Positions 24,019-37,071 of a stretch of 64,000 nucleotides of DNA are shown here, piece after piece. The notes under the pieces were generated by a model. It was not told where the DNA came from. It ran no database searches and worked only from the letters and a program-made list of their open reading frames with translations. The stretch spans positions 42,430,057-42,494,056 of the forward strand of contig CP141137.1 of NCBI GenBank assembly GCA_035236585.1. Direction: 5' to 3'. The translations under genes and the position numbers were made by a program. The DNA is from Warburgia ugandensis. Taxonomy: Eukaryota; Streptophyta; Magnoliopsida; Canellales; Canellaceae. Numbering within the stretch: the stretch's first letter is position 1; the number at the start of each line of letters is the position of its first letter.

Positions 24019-24655
24019 TCTATCCCATCGTCAGTTTCTCATTTTCATCAGCTCTTGGCTATCAGGTTTCATGGCAGCAAAACAGATCATGTGATCTGTT
24101 TTTGGGAAGTCACTTAAAGGGGGGGTGCCAATATCAAATATGGCCCCTCCTTTTTGTTATTATAAATTATTTCCTTTTCTTTTTAATTTAGTTTATGCTA
24201 ATGATGCTTTTCCTTATGAAACATCATCATTTCAGTCACATGTGTATGACCTCCACTTATGATGGGTTTTCTGACGCCCCTTTACTACCGAACCTCATAA
24301 TTCTGCACGTGGGGCCCACTAAGAAAATTACTAAAATACCCCTCTATAAGAAAATTACCGTTTATTCATCCAATCTTCAATTTTAGCAAACTTAATGACG
24401 TTGGTTTCGTATCAACGAGGAGAATCCAGATTTAGTAATGTCAATTCCCAAGTCCTAAATTCTTGCCCTAACTTCGAAGTCCCATAACTTCATCATCCGG
24501 ACTCCATTTTCAGCGTTCTTTGGGTCGTTGGATTCCATTTTCTAAGCAGAATCTAACTATTTTTTTTTTAGTTCCTCATTATAATTCCATAAAAGTCATA
24601 CTCCTAGAAACCTCATACCTTGATCATGTAATAGTAGAATTTTGGAGTTGTTACA

Positions 24656-25571
24656 AAAGGTGTGGTAGTTGAGAGAGGAATGAAATTAGAAAGTAGAGTT
24701 GGTGGAATTACAAGTGTGGAGGCATTAAATTTCAAGGAAGGTGGCTTGGAACTCCTCCCTTCTAATTATGTGATGTGATGAGTTGGAAAGATAAAGAATA
24801 GAAGGTGAAAAAGAGAGAGAAGGATAAAGAATTTTGATTTGCTTTCTCTCTTGATTGGTCTACCTATGCATGCATATCTTACCGTGTTGACTATCACCCT
24901 AATTCCTTTCTAATTATTACTTAAATAATCCAATTTTAGCATGGATAATTGCTTTAAAAATCTCCTTCAATAGTGTGACTCCATGTGGCATGGTTCTTAT
25001 GCAGCTTGGTGGCTCACTTTAATGGCTCATTGCTTGATGGCTTGAATGGGTAAGTCATTTGGTTTCAAGGCTTGAATGGCTTAGCTTACTTAGGTTTTCT
25101 TTTTAGACTAGGAAACCTCATTCATGGCTCCAATTATAATGCAAAGGTATTTCTTAGCTTTTTGCATGGACCATTTAAGTCACCTTTGATGCTTCCAATT
25201 GCTTTCTTGAACTTCATTTGCTTTCCCTAAGGTGATCTTGAACCTTGATTAAGGTTTGAAATGTTGAAATTTAGGTCTTTGGCCCTCTTTTGATCTTGAT
25301 CTTCAAATCTTATCTTTCTTGATCTCAACCTTTGGATCATCTTCTCAACACTTACAAAAGAGTAAAAATCTTGATTGGATCCTAGAAAATTATGACAATG
25401 CACATACTTACTCTAGATTAGCTTCTAAACCTATCTAATAACAAACTTTTGAATCATTAGCTCAAAAATGCATGTCTTATAAAATTTCAAAAAAACCTTA
25501 AGATAATGCCTATAAATTATGACACATGAACTACAAATTGGGTACTTCTATACAAATTTGAACACTTATCA
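24656..25571 (-). mobile_element. LTR of element C, right part
   Basis: Homologous to the B LTR: the TTTTGATCTTGATCTTCAA block near 25290 matches 14045, and the end TGATAAGTG on the minus strand at 25571 matches B. It is split from its left part by L3. It is the 3' LTR side of a minus-strand Athila-like element. Confidence 0.65.
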
Positions 25572-27260
25572 CAACCACCAACTAGCATTTTGCTAGTCCC
25601 AAGCAAAACATGCAAAAAAATCATGAAAACAAAAGTGGTTGTCATTTTCATAGGTACTTATAGTTGCATTTAATATGTGTAACAAGCCATTAAACCCCTA
25701 GGTTAACCCTGGTGGATGAGTTAGGCCTCGTGAGGGTTTGTAATGAATATACCCACAAAATTCAGCAAGGTTAAGTCATTTATTTTTTCTTAGAGAATTA
25801 TCATCCATTAGCACTTGACTAATTTAACAACTTAATAAAGATGAATGGAAAATTCGGTAAGTAATCCACATACTAAAGTCATTTTACTATCATTATATCT
25901 TGAAGTGCATGTGTGTGTACAAGCTACATAAGGCAAAACTTCTAAATAGATATGTTCATTGCTCCATTGAAATATTGTCATGACCTCAATTTCTCACTAA
26001 TATACACTTAAAAATAAAGCTCTTAGAGAAAAGGGTTAGCGAAATTCTCTATTTATGTGGTCAAATCTAACAAGACTGATGGTTTACATAACTTTTGAAG
26101 CACCGTGCAACAAAGAAATGTGATCCCTAAGAATAGATGTCATTACCAAGACCATTAGAAATAGTTCACCTTTATTCCTTCCTATTTATATCCTCATTAA
26201 GGCTATCTTCTACCTTAAGATTAATAGATCTTTAGATAGGACGAAACATAGGCTTAGGATAGGTTCTAAAAAAGATGATAAAGGGATTCAAAGTTTTAAA
26301 TATTAGTAAAGATCTTCAATTATTGTATGGACAACTTTTCTTTTAATTGTACTAAAGTGAATATATTTTCTTCTTTTCCTTCCTCTTCATTTTCTTCTTC
26401 TTGGTATTTCTATTTTTTTTTAATTATCTTCTTTTTTTCTTTGAGGAAAAGCTTTTTTTTGTAAGCACTTTGATATTTTTCACTTCTTTTACTTTTGTCT
26501 TCTCTCTACTTTTTCAACCATCTCTACTTATTTTTGAAAGATAGGTAATGTATTTTTTTTAACTAGTTTTCTAGGTCAAACTAAATGGGTTTAAAAAGAA
26601 AAGGCTTACCAAGCGGTTCAAAAGGTCTAACTAGTGGTGATAAAAATATATTGGCAAGCTTAATTCATGTCTCTGAGCTAAAATAAGGATGACCTATATT
26701 ACTTTCTAGGTTTCTTAAAAGCCTGTCAGATTCAATAACTGCTTAGGAAACAAAGTTAGTACTCCTATTATAATTCTTGACAATTAACCAAAACAAAGAC
26801 ACTGGGATCTTTCAAAGTCTATGTACAATGAAGAAATTATGGAATTACATATAATCCTTAGAAAGATGAGTCTCTAAAACTCACTTGGTTATATAGGTCC
26901 CCACTAATTTCCTTAGGGTCTCTAAGTCATAACATCTATTAGTCTAGACATGCACTGTGTGTAAGTGTGTTCTGAGATTTAACTTCCATAAAACACTTCA
27001 AGAAATGTAGAATTAATTGTATGCATTTCTATTAAGAAGTTTAAAGTAGGAGAAATACTCTGATTTTAAAATTCCAATTCTCATCATAGTAAAGGAACTT
27101 TGACCTTAAAGCTTTGAAAACTTAGAAAACTTTTTTAAAAAAAATACAAGAAAAATCAAAAATCTCATGCATATCTACACCCCCAACCTAAACTAAACAT
27201 TGTCCCCATTGTTTTCAAATATATGACTCCTATATGATAAATGAGTAATGTAGAGCAATG
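25572..27260 (-). repeat. 3' non-coding region of Athila-like element C
   Basis: Starts with a polypurine-like stretch next to the LTR (CTAGTTGGTGGTTG on the minus strand) and follows A and B block by block up to the AAACATTGTCC landmark near 27200. No integrase or other pol follows; element C ends abruptly in gene space near 27260. Confidence 0.6.
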
Positions 27261-27304
27261 ATAAACGTGTTTTCATGCTCACTATGAGATTAAAACACTG
27301 GGCC

Positions 27305-27330
27305 TTCAAGACCTAACAGAAATTGATGAT
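27305..27330 (+). repeat. 26-bp direct repeat, copy 1
   Basis: Identical to 29090-29115, 1.76 kb away. It may be the flank of an old insertion or a small duplication. Confidence 0.85.
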
Positions 27331-28440
27331 GTTGCGACCATTTGATTTCCATTCTCTCAATTTTAGACAAATTTGCCTTTATTCTACGTTCCAATCTATT
27401 TTGATTTTTACTCCTAATTTCCATTATATTATGATTTTTACTTCGTCATTTTTTGTAGATCTAGTTCACAACTGTACTGCAAGGCTTGTGAATTATTCTA
27501 TCCATTCTTGTCTTTTTACTCATTCACCAAATAGTTGTCTTGCTTCTTTTAATGGGTGGTACCTTTAAAATCTGATTTGGGTTTTTTGAGCTAACCTAGA
27601 TCTTTGAAATCCAATTTTTTTTACTTTGAAATGAGATGCGTGGAATTTCATTGTTTATCCTATCAATCTATCCCATAATTTGCTGTCCAGAGAGAGAGAG
27701 AGAGAGAGAGGGAAATAATGCACTAAAATAATAGAACTTCAATCACTATATGTAGGAGAAGCTATTGTGGATGTGTTGAAAACATTCACGTGCGGAAGTA
27801 CTTATATGGCCTGCTTCTATCAATGATCAAAACCATATACATGTATAGGTCATGCTATGGACAAGTGATGGTCAAGTACAGCCAATTTTGATTGTTGATT
27901 TTTGGTCTTGAAGCTTATGGTTCAAAAAGGAAAAGAATGGCTTCCATTTCCTATAAATGAAGATCAAAACTCAAGCCCCTTGTCTTCTCGTTTTTCCTCT
28001 TCTTCAAAGCAAGAAACCAAAGAAAATAGCAAAATGTACTTTACCAAATGCTCCTTGAAGGGTTTCATTTTTCAACATTTTCTTTCATTTTGTTTGATAG
28101 GAGTTACAGCACCCTTCTCCTTTGCTATTTTCATGCCATGGTTTGGTTGCAGGAAAAGGAAATAAAACTAGCTTTTGGAAAACTTGTTGCCTGTTTTTAG
28201 GTTATCTCTTATAGAATGAAAAAGCCAAGTCAACAAGTTTCCTTAGCTAGCATTGATTAATGATCCTACGACATATATATATATATATATATAGGAGAGA
28301 AAAGGTGCTTCCTTATACCTGCAAAAGCAGAGAGAGAGAGAGAGAGGCTGCAATTAATGGATACTAATCAAGAGAGAAAAAGTTGACCCAATTAACGGAT
28401 ACTATTAGATGCAAAGTCAGAACTGGTCAGTGTTTCATTA
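27331..28440. other. No recognised gene
   Basis: AT-rich sequence with (GA)n at 27689-27711 and 28330-28346 and (AT)n at 28272-28293. An 87-codon open stretch at 27902-28165 (Lys/Ser-rich start, one hydrophobic stretch, ending FGCRKRK) has no family signature and is not called. Confidence 0.4.
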
Positions 28441-28453
28441 TGGCTCTGATACC
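28441..28453 (-). mobile_element. Possible copia primer site fragment
   Basis: The minus strand reads TGGTATCAGAGCC, the tRNA-iMet primer site of many plant Ty1/copia elements. On the minus strand an LTR should precede it, at higher coordinates, but that interval holds only 30 bp and then an 84-bp (GA)n. No copia coding sequence is seen nearby, so this is at most a small relic. Confidence 0.4.
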
Positions 28454-28481
28454 ACTTGATAGGCTAGGATTAATCACACAC

Positions 28482-28483
<2 letters not shown>

Positions 28484-28567
<84 letters not shown>
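28484..28567. repeat. (GA)n microsatellite, 84 bp
   Basis: Uninterrupted GA run, one of the longest in the window. The Arg/Glu frame over it is not a gene. Confidence 0.97.
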
Positions 28568-28570
<3 letters not shown>

Positions 28571-30408
28571 ATGTGGTTTGGACAAACTCGCCCAACATTC
28601 AATGGAAGGGGGAAGAAATTGTTTTACTACTGTACAAAGATTTACATTGAGGGATGATCAACACTAGTTACTCTAGCTTAGCTGACTTGATCTATCCATA
28701 CCCAAATATGACAATCGGTGCTACCTAATCAACGCCGGACTTCTCATATTAACAAGACAACAAAAATGGAGTGTTTTGGATGAAAAATTGATTTCCGTGA
28801 AAGAAGAAATCTTATGTAAAGCATTTTATTCCTTTAAATTGAATTTTGCCAAAGATCCAAAAAAATTACACAACATACGATTTTCAGGTCTTTAGTGAAA
28901 TTCATTCTAAAGATGTAAAACACCAGCCATAGGCCATGAAAATTAATTTCTATCTATTTCCTACCAACCAAACATTTAATAATGGCATTGACTTCACAAC
29001 TAAACTAGAAACAAGAAAATCATTGTCATTTTGAAAATTTACATTACCGATAGTAGTTTTACATGGGGGTGAACACTTACCAAGATTCTTTCAAGACCTA
29101 ACAGAAATTGATGATTTTAAACGAGTTCAAGCATATTGTTTGTTTTCTTACTTTATGTTACTATCCTTTTACTATTATCTTATAAAATATATAAATCAAA
29201 TTAATTAAAACGAACACAGAACTAAGGAAAATTCACAAACAAAGTCAAGCAAAGGCTTTCTAGTGGCCTCCCCTGTACTAGATTAAGGAGGTTCAGAGTA
29301 TCAAGATACTCATGATTAGGCCCACTTGCAAATGTTTCCGAAAAATCCAGTGATAATAATTTAGAAACCCAGAGCAGGTGCAGCGAATTCCATACCCATT
29401 GAATATTTTCAGCACATTTTTCTCTAGACCAAAAAAAAAAATCAAACTATTCATTTTTATCAATTTTTTCAAATACCCAAAATAAATAGTTAAAATCCAT
29501 GTGCGTTTATCTATTGTTTTGAAAACGAGGAACGACTATGATCTGAAAGGACGTCAGTGTCTATTCTTACAGAGACTTTTCAACTGTAAAATCTAATAGC
29601 TAGATGCATCATTAGGCTTGAGTTTTTGCAGCTGGCCCCAACAAGAACCAAGAAGATGAACGCCACAAATAATTTTCCGTAGCTGTCACTTCAACTCTAT
29701 GTGACATAAAGCCGCTGTTTCAGACAGAAACAGAACGCCGCTAATTATTGAGAACCACATAAACCCCCCAAGTAGCTGAGATACAGTGGACAACGACATA
29801 TACGTACTACTTCCGTCGACTCCTACCTATAAAGTAGTCCCTGTTCCACGAGTGTGAGATGGTCACAACCTATCGCTTACTTTTTATTTTCATCGCCCAG
29901 CCCATGTTTCGTGGATCTTACGAATGCATTGACTTCAACGCATTACCTTTGTAAGGAAAACATGAAGAATCTAGTCCAACGAAAAAAATAGATATGTATG
30001 AAAAGGTATGGGCGTATACTTATCCTCTCCAACCCTTAGAGCGTGTACACCTACGGGGACTCGTCTAGATATACACTCGATACATTCATGACCCAGAGAT
30101 CATCATTCGTAGCGTTCACGAACTTGCAGATCACCAAACAATCATTATAGCCCAATTAGTGTTAGCAACGGCTCACGATAAGAAAGCCTACGATGACAGA
30201 CCTATCACTCAACTCCATCCCATATAGAAATTCAGATGTCTATTGGTTTTTTGGTTTCTATAAGACATTACAATGAGTACCCTTCGTCAGGATCATTCCC
30301 AGAAGTCCTGCACACTAATCCATAAATAACAAAGAAACTAGAGAAAGCAAAGTCCCGTGTCAGAGTCGGGAGTTTTACATCGTTTTTAAATAAAAAAAAT
30401 AGTTTTCC
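28568..30408. other. Intergenic region downstream of the DnaJ gene
   Basis: No gene and no repeat element recognised. It contains the second copy of the 26-bp repeat (29090-29115). GC is slightly higher from 29560 on. The DnaJ 3' untranslated region should end somewhere in 30400-30655; no consensus AATAAA is seen there. Confidence 0.5.
29090..29115 (+). repeat. 26-bp direct repeat, copy 2
   Basis: Identical to 27305-27330. Confidence 0.85.
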
Positions 30409-30655
30409 TCACGTGAAAGAAACACGAAGCTGTCTAAAAAGCAAAGCTTCGTGGCAGAGGCAAAGATTCAGGGTATATGATAAACTAAAATTCACTTCAA
30501 CCCTGATCAAAATGGTACCCGGTTTAACAATTGTTATGACAGACGCAAACACAGTTTGTCCAAAAACAAAAAACGAAACCATGCTATGGTAAGAACACAT
30601 TAATTTGCTGTAGATTTTATGATAATGACGATATCCGTCAGGGCGCTCACTCGTC

Positions 30656-33600
30656 TCACTGCTGAGCACACTGTACCCTCTGCGCACCACCGGGGGCATC
30701 ATCGTCCTCATCGTAGGCCTCTTGGACCTGAGTAGCTTGTTTCCTCCGCATCTCTTCCTCAATGTTGACATCGTGCAGGGTCGTCTCTTCACACTCATCC
30801 AGCTCCATGTCTGTTAGCTGGGCAGACGTCCTTGGTGGCAGAACACTTTCTAAAGCCTTGCACTGTTCTGGAGACAGTGAATCTGGGAAGTCCACTGTGA
30901 AATGGATGTACAGCTTGCCCCTCATGAACGGTCGCTGGTACATAGGCATTCCTTCATCGTTAATCGCCTTGAATTGATCTGAAGCCACAACCAACAACTT
31001 GTAAATGAACCACGATTTAGAAGGTCACAAATAAATTCCAATTGGCCGACTGTTTTAATGCACCAAGCAACACTACCAGAAGCAACTGACTTCCGTAGGT
31101 AGCTGGCTTCCACCATCTCAGCATACTTTATTAAGATTAGACCCAAGTATCACGCATGGTATGCCGAGTTCAATAATTACAAAAAACATGCTTACTACAA
31201 GTGGCCATTTACCCATATTTCTTAACAGAAGTTATACAGCAAAAAATACATATATCTATGTAATCTACAATTAACTTACCAGGCTTGACAACTTCCCCAG
31301 GGTTTGATTTGATTAGGAGCTGTCTGTTATCCAAGTGGGTAAGTACAAACTGGAATCCACATAGAGCCTCAGTAAGCGACAGCGTATGCTCCACAAACAG
31401 ATCGTCACCCTTCCTCTTGAACTTGGGATGCTCCTTTTGTTGTAAGATAAATACAATGTCTCCTGCGACAGTATCCGGCTAACCATTCACAGGCACTATC
31501 AGATTAGAATTTTGTTCTAGCAACTTATTTCAAAATGGAAAAGAACAGAATACAGCTAAGCTGAATAAATAGAGAAGTTCGTACCGCTTCATCAGCTTCG
31601 CCAGGGAAGGTAATTCTCTGCCCATTCTGCATTCCTTTCTCTACATGAACTTCCAGCACCTTCTTTTCCTGTACAACCTTTTCACCTTTGCACTGTGAGC
31701 AGCGGTCTTTATCATTGATAGTTTCGCCTGTCCCCTTGCAATCGTTGCAAGGGTGCTGCATCTGTTGGATCATAGATGGGCCCAGGTGCCTTATTGAGAC
31801 CTTCATGCCAGATCCTTGGCAACCAGAGCACTTCATGGAAGCACCTGATTTTGACCCCTTTCTATCACCGATAAACAGCATCTCATTAGAACCAGCTTCA
31901 TCACACAAGGAAAGAATGACTCAACAATAAAACTCAATCGAGAGCGACTCACCCCTTGCACTTAGAGCAGATAACATTCCGGGACAGAGAAAGTTTCTTT
32001 GAGGTTCCATTGTAAAGTTCTTCAAGTGAAACCTTCAGAGGGTGGGTCACATCCTCCCCCCTCCTCTGCCTTCGGCCACGGCTGCTACCACCACCTGCCA
32101 ATCCAAATCCCAAGAAACTTAATGAGTTTCCCATAAGCATTAGATTGCAGTGCAGAAAAAATTCCAAAATACTGCTAATCATAAAGCATACAGCATTTGG
32201 TGCTTCCACATACATTTCAGCAGAAGAACAAGCAAATTGAAGGATCGACATCAGAGTTGTCAAATAACAGGTAACAAACGTGTTATTTGCCACATTACAA
32301 TCCATGGCAATTAAAACTTACCTCCAAAGGGATTGCCACCAAAAAATGATTGGAAAATATCAAATGGATCATGACCACCGCCAACTCCACCCATTCCTTC
32401 CTTGAGTGCATCCTCACCATACTGGTCATAGATTTCACGCTTTTCAGGATCACTCAAAACCTCATAAGCTTGAGCCAACTCCTTAAACTGCACGGACGCA
32501 TGAGCAATTTAAGTGTCATCCAATTGAAACAACAAGTGGTGACCAATATGCAATAAAGTCTCATGCTAAAAAGAACACAGAACATGGAAACAGAAAACAG
32601 AAAACAGAAAACAACCAAATCACGCATAGGATACCACAGTACAGAAGGGTACTGAGGTTCAGATTCAAATAAACGATTAAACAAGAGAGGAAGTGCTAGT
32701 GTGGCCTCAGTTACTATACCACAGCTTCTAGAAATTCAGTTAAGAAACAGACTAATAAGCCTCACACCATGTGCTGCTTGATTGTCATAGCGATAAAAGA
32801 CATAGCCACTTGCACACGATTGCACTTATCACAATATCAGACATGTAAAGTACAGACCATCCATGTAATGTCTACAGCAGATGGGTTTTCTTCTTTCTTT
32901 CTTTTTTTCCGGTAGATAAGTGAGTTTTAAAGAATACCCCTAAACTAAAACATGGTCTGCAGCAGATGGTAAGTAGTTTTTTTTTTCCCCTTTTGAGCAG
33001 TAGTAGATGATCCATGCAAACACAATTGCAATAAGTGAATTAATATTGGCAGTAGCATGATAAGTCGCTTTCAATTGGTCAAACACATTCACCATAAGAT
33101 ACTTGAAGGCAGCCTCGATACACAATTCCAATGTCAAAGAATCTTCGAGATTGAGATTATCCATATAATGAAATTAAAAACGGATGACTGCATCCCCGAA
33201 CACAGACGGGACCAACAAGGAACACAAGTACTAGAAGTTTAACCATTGGCATAATAAATGCTCAAATTTACTCTCGTTAGCAATATCCATCAATTCAAAT
33301 TCCCTAATGGTGGCATTAAGTTTGCACTGTTCTGATGCTAAGTCAACAATGACCAGAAACAACGTCACTCAAACGAACGACTTCGCTATCGAGGGGACTG
33401 CTGATTCATGACACAGAATCCACTAAATCCACTAATAGTCGGAAATTTTAATAAGTTGGTTAGATACGAAGAGAGATCCACAAAATAGTCTAACTAATAC
33501 CAAAAGATTGATACTGAAAGAAACAATCACATCTAAAGACCCTCGCACTTAATCAGATTAAATTGGAAAGACCCTAATATGTACAGATCTGCTATCAGAT

Positions 33601-33930
33601 ACAAGTTAACCTAAAAGCTACAGAAATTTTAATCGTAGGCGACATAATAGTAACAAGATAAGGAACAAACAAAGAATCAAATCCATGATAAAGGATACAA
33701 ACAAAGCCAAATAAGGATAAAATACTCAAAGGTCAGATCAAGAGAGATCGCGGTGAGAGGGCAGAAAAAAATTGCAATACCTTCTCGGGATCTCCACCCT
33801 TATCGGGATGATTCTTGATGGCTGCCTTTCTGTAAGCCTTTTTCAGATCATCCTGCGAAGCCGTCTTAGGGACTCCAAGGATATCATAATACCTAGAATT
33901 ATCACTTTTCCTAGGGGCTCTCCCAAACAT
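30656..33930 (-). CDS. Type I DnaJ/HSP40 co-chaperone (ANJ1/AtJ3-like), six exons
   Basis: J-protein that stimulates the ATPase of cytosolic HSP70 and delivers unfolded clients. Exons on the minus strand: 33781-33930, 32322-32487, 31953-32094, 31585-31861, 31280-31478, 30656-30978. All introns are GT-AG and the frame closes through every junction, giving 1257 nt and 418 residues (the Arabidopsis relative has about 420). J domain at about 12-75 with HPD at 41-43; Gly/Phe-rich region at about 80-110 ([10 protein letters not shown]); four Cys motifs between Cys148 and Cys210 (CSKCKG, CSGCQG, CNDCKG, CSQCKG); client-binding domains at about 125-340; acidic tail; C-terminal CAQQ, the farnesylation motif that anchors part of the plant protein to membranes. 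The start is supported by the plant N-terminus [11 protein letters not shown]. No defect is visible, and it is the only intact gene in the window. Close paralogues cannot be told apart, so no symbol is given. Confidence 0.97.
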
Positions 33931-34343
33931 CTTCCAAACTCTATAGTTCCCTCAGATTTCCCACAGAAAACCCTAAATTCGATCAAATCTTCACTGCACC
34001 CTGCAAAAATCCAATTTCTTAAGCGAAGTACCAAAAGATCAACCGATCGGCACAAAAAAACCCCAATTTCCAACCTAGCCGGCAGAAAAAAAAAACCCAA
34101 TAAAAATAGATCTATATGATTCTATCCTTTCTCTGCAATGGTATGGAGGAAACAGAGACGTAGCTGCTGCAACAAAAAACCTAAATAGGAAAGTTACAGG
34201 GAAGCAGGCTTTGCTCCTGTTTTGTGGTTAGGAAAGCTCAACTCTGACGTCCCACAGGGCTGGGGAACTTAAGTGTTGGGCATTGTGCGTACAAGCCAAA
34301 GCCAACGGTTGAGATTGGTTCTTGACATGAGACCCTATATTAG
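33931..34343 (-). promoter_or_regulatory. DnaJ 5' untranslated region and proximal promoter
   Basis: Sequence upstream of the DnaJ start. It is rich in T runs on the minus strand and has a possible splice acceptor (TTTTTGCAG at about 34005-34013), so a 5' UTR intron is possible. No clear TATA box or heat-shock element array could be defended by eye. GC rises near 34200-34340. Confidence 0.4.
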
Positions 34344-36122
34344 ACCGTAGACGATGCCGGGAGGCGGAAGAGTCTGGAAACCTCTTTTCGCATACAGATT
34401 GGTGGCTACCACGCGGCTTTATCCAACGGCTCCGGTTACTCCTTCTAGATGCTTCGGGAGGCAGACTTTGACGCGGGTCTTTCCAATTGGAGGGTTACGA
34501 GTGGCTCCTCAATTAAATTATGGGAAGAAAATGCTTACAACAAAGGCAAGGTTGAAAAGAGCTTTCTTGGGCCCACAGGTGTCTTGAGAGCATGATCACA
34601 TCCATTGATCTCACAGCTGAGCATAATTCTATCCTACTTCTTTAATTTTCTCTAAATCCGATAATCGTGCTTCTCTCTAGGATTTGGCCAAAGAAAAAGC
34701 TTACTCACATCACCAAATCTAATTTCATCCCCATCCAAAAGGAACATTGGGAGCTTGAATTTAGATTTTTAGCATAAATTTTTAAAATAAATTTTCTTTT
34801 AGAATGTATCTTGCAAATGGCATATTCATTCGGTACTACCTATTATGATCTAAAAGTTCAATGATGTAGAACATCGCATCGATTCTTCAATTTATGTTCG
34901 CTTGTGCTCTTTTTTTGACAATCCTGCTTAGCTGATATGAAAATACAATAAAAGGAAAACAAATCTACAATTATATAGGTAATATTACAAATAGGCACAA
35001 TTACAAAAAACTCTATTTTTTCCTTTTTTGTTTAAAATTTTGCATCTTTTTCATTTGTTGTATTAAACTTTAATAAATGTCTTTTTCAATAAAACTAGTC
35101 TTTTTGGAGTTTTTCTCCTTTTTTGTTTAAAACTCATATTTTTAAAAAGTTACTAATTTTTCTTTTTTCTAAATTTTTATTATTATATTTTTCAAAATTT
35201 CAATCCTAAACTTCAAATTTGCCTATAACATATAATTCTTATCTAGAATAATGATGTTTTATTCTATTCATAAAGACATAACTTTTTGCCTATAAGTTGT
35301 TGAATGAGTTGCTATTATTTTCTATCCTATTAATCTTTAAATTTTTAAAAATTCACAATCATTTTTCATCCTTTTCCCAAAAATTTTAACTTTTTCCCTC
35401 ACTTTTTGTTTCTCGACTTCAAACTTTGTAACTATGCATGTAGGCCTATTTTTAATCATCTAAATTGTTTATTAATCGAGGCAAAAGGATTGGACGCCCT
35501 ACTCTCCATTCTTTTGACACATGACACTTTTTTTTTACTTATCTTTTTTCTTCTCTTCCTTAGTTTTTATGAGATTTGTTTACTTTCATTTCTTTTTCTT
35601 TTTCTTCCACCTTAATTTCCTTCATTTAAGGCAATAATTCTTTATCATTTATTTAATATGTCCTTTCTAACTACATTTCTCATAGGATGTTCAGTCTCTA
35701 TTACTCTCTATTATATTATGCTCTGTTAATTACTTGCCTATATATAGAAACGAGTCAAAATTTCCTATGGTAGGGTCAAGGGCATTAGCAAGCGAGAACA
35801 TCTCCAAACTAGTTTTCCTCTTCGTTCCAATACTTATTTTCCATGATAGTAAGACACCATGTATAGTTACTAAGGAAAGTTCTCATAGATAAATAAGCAA
35901 GTGCAAGTGTCAAGCTCTATTGCAAACAAGGTTTGGATACTTATTATTAAGGTACGACAAGCACTTCCTTGTTATAGTTTGAGAATGGAATTGGTTGGTT
36001 TAGTCAAAAGCTTTTTAGTGTAAAAGGAAAGGACAAGTATCAACTGGGAAAGTGTGTGAGCAAACACTGAGTATTTCCAAACTTGTAAAAATATTATCCT
36101 TCTTACTACATGGAATTTAATC

Positions 36123-36205
<83 letters not shown>

Positions 36206-36437
36206 TTGCTTTGTCTTCTTCCATTTCCATTATAGCTTTTGCCGAACCCCTAACAAAGCATCTCTCTCTAGTTTCCATTGCCTTTGTTTCTAAGTTAAAA
36301 GGGACTATTTTTAGTCCTACATCAACCTTTATATAAGATATATAGAGTCATATCTCTATAAAGGACATAATCTAATAGTCATACATTACTTTTAATAGAG
36401 AGATTAGAGGAAAGGAACCCTATATAAGGGGGCGACT
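34344..36437. other. Intergenic region, no gene recognised
   Basis: An open stretch at 34354-34587 is Arg-rich and shows no family signature. From 34780 the sequence is strongly AT-rich with long T runs. It ends at the L4 target site CGACT (36433-36437). Confidence 0.5.
36127..36203. repeat. (CT)n microsatellite, 77 bp
   Basis: Uninterrupted CT run about 235 bp before the L4 insertion. Confidence 0.97.
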
Positions 36438-37042
36438 TATGATGACCTAGGTTTTTAAATAACTTTTTCTCAATTCTTTTTGAAATGTGAGGCCTTTAGT
36501 TAAAAAATCTTTTTGAAAACAGACATCAAAAACATTTTTCTGTGAAAAGATTTTTACAAAAACCTTGAGTCTCATTACTACTTTACAAATAGGGATCTGA
36601 CAGTAAAATAGTCATTTTATTTTTACCAAAAATTTGACAAAGTTTTCTTTATTTTTCGGATATTATGCATTTTTCACATACAATGCAGTATCCCTAATAA
36701 ACATCAATCATGCATTTAAACAATAAAGGAGACTCTATCTCCATTCCATTCTCAAGTGCATTATTAGTTTAAAAAACAAAACACTTGTACTTTTAAAAGA
36801 GATATTTTGAAATCCATCTTTATCACAGCTAGAATCTGTCCAATCACAGCCATAAATCCATACATTTACAATGCATGTCTACATGTCCACAAGAATATAA
36901 GTCATCATGCAATGGTCTAATACATCACATCTAGAATGAATATTCACATGCTCTTATACTTTGATGACGCTACCATTAATCCATTTTTGCATCTCCTCAT
37001 TCTATCTTTCACTTTCTTCCTACTATTTTATTTCATCAAATA

Positions 37043-37071
37043 TGAGATATTGTAAAAAATACAATATATCA
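37043..37071 (-). other. LTR stem-loop, L4
   Basis: TGAGATATTGT, a 7-nt loop, then ACAATATATCA: an 11-bp stem with one mismatch, about 605 bp from the 3' LTR end. Confidence 0.7.

Larger units (their letters stand above)
21667..24655 (-). mobile_element. Solo LTR L3 (family L related), 2989 bp
   Basis: On the minus strand it begins TGTAACAACTCC (end 24655) and ends CCCAGGGTGTCACA (21667). The flanks are GAAGG (21662-21666) and AAAGG (24656-24660), a 5-bp duplication with one mismatch. It carries the family stem-loop at 22037-22075, and the flank text at 22020-22090 resembles L5. It is shorter than L2, L4 and L5, so it is a deleted or distinct subfamily. No second LTR and no internal region, hence solo. 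Confidence 0.8.

Noticed and set aside
27902-28165. An 87-codon frame with a hydrophobic stretch
   Set aside because: No family signature, no splice or leader context, length within chance for this base composition.
28383-28667. Arg/Glu repeat frame
   Set aside because: Translation of the (GA)n microsatellite.
30762-31482. Plus-strand frames over the DnaJ gene
   Set aside because: Shadows of the coding exons on the opposite strand.
34354-34587. A 77-codon plus-strand frame near the DnaJ promoter
   Set aside because: Arg-rich, no signature; the higher GC there is better explained as promoter-proximal sequence.
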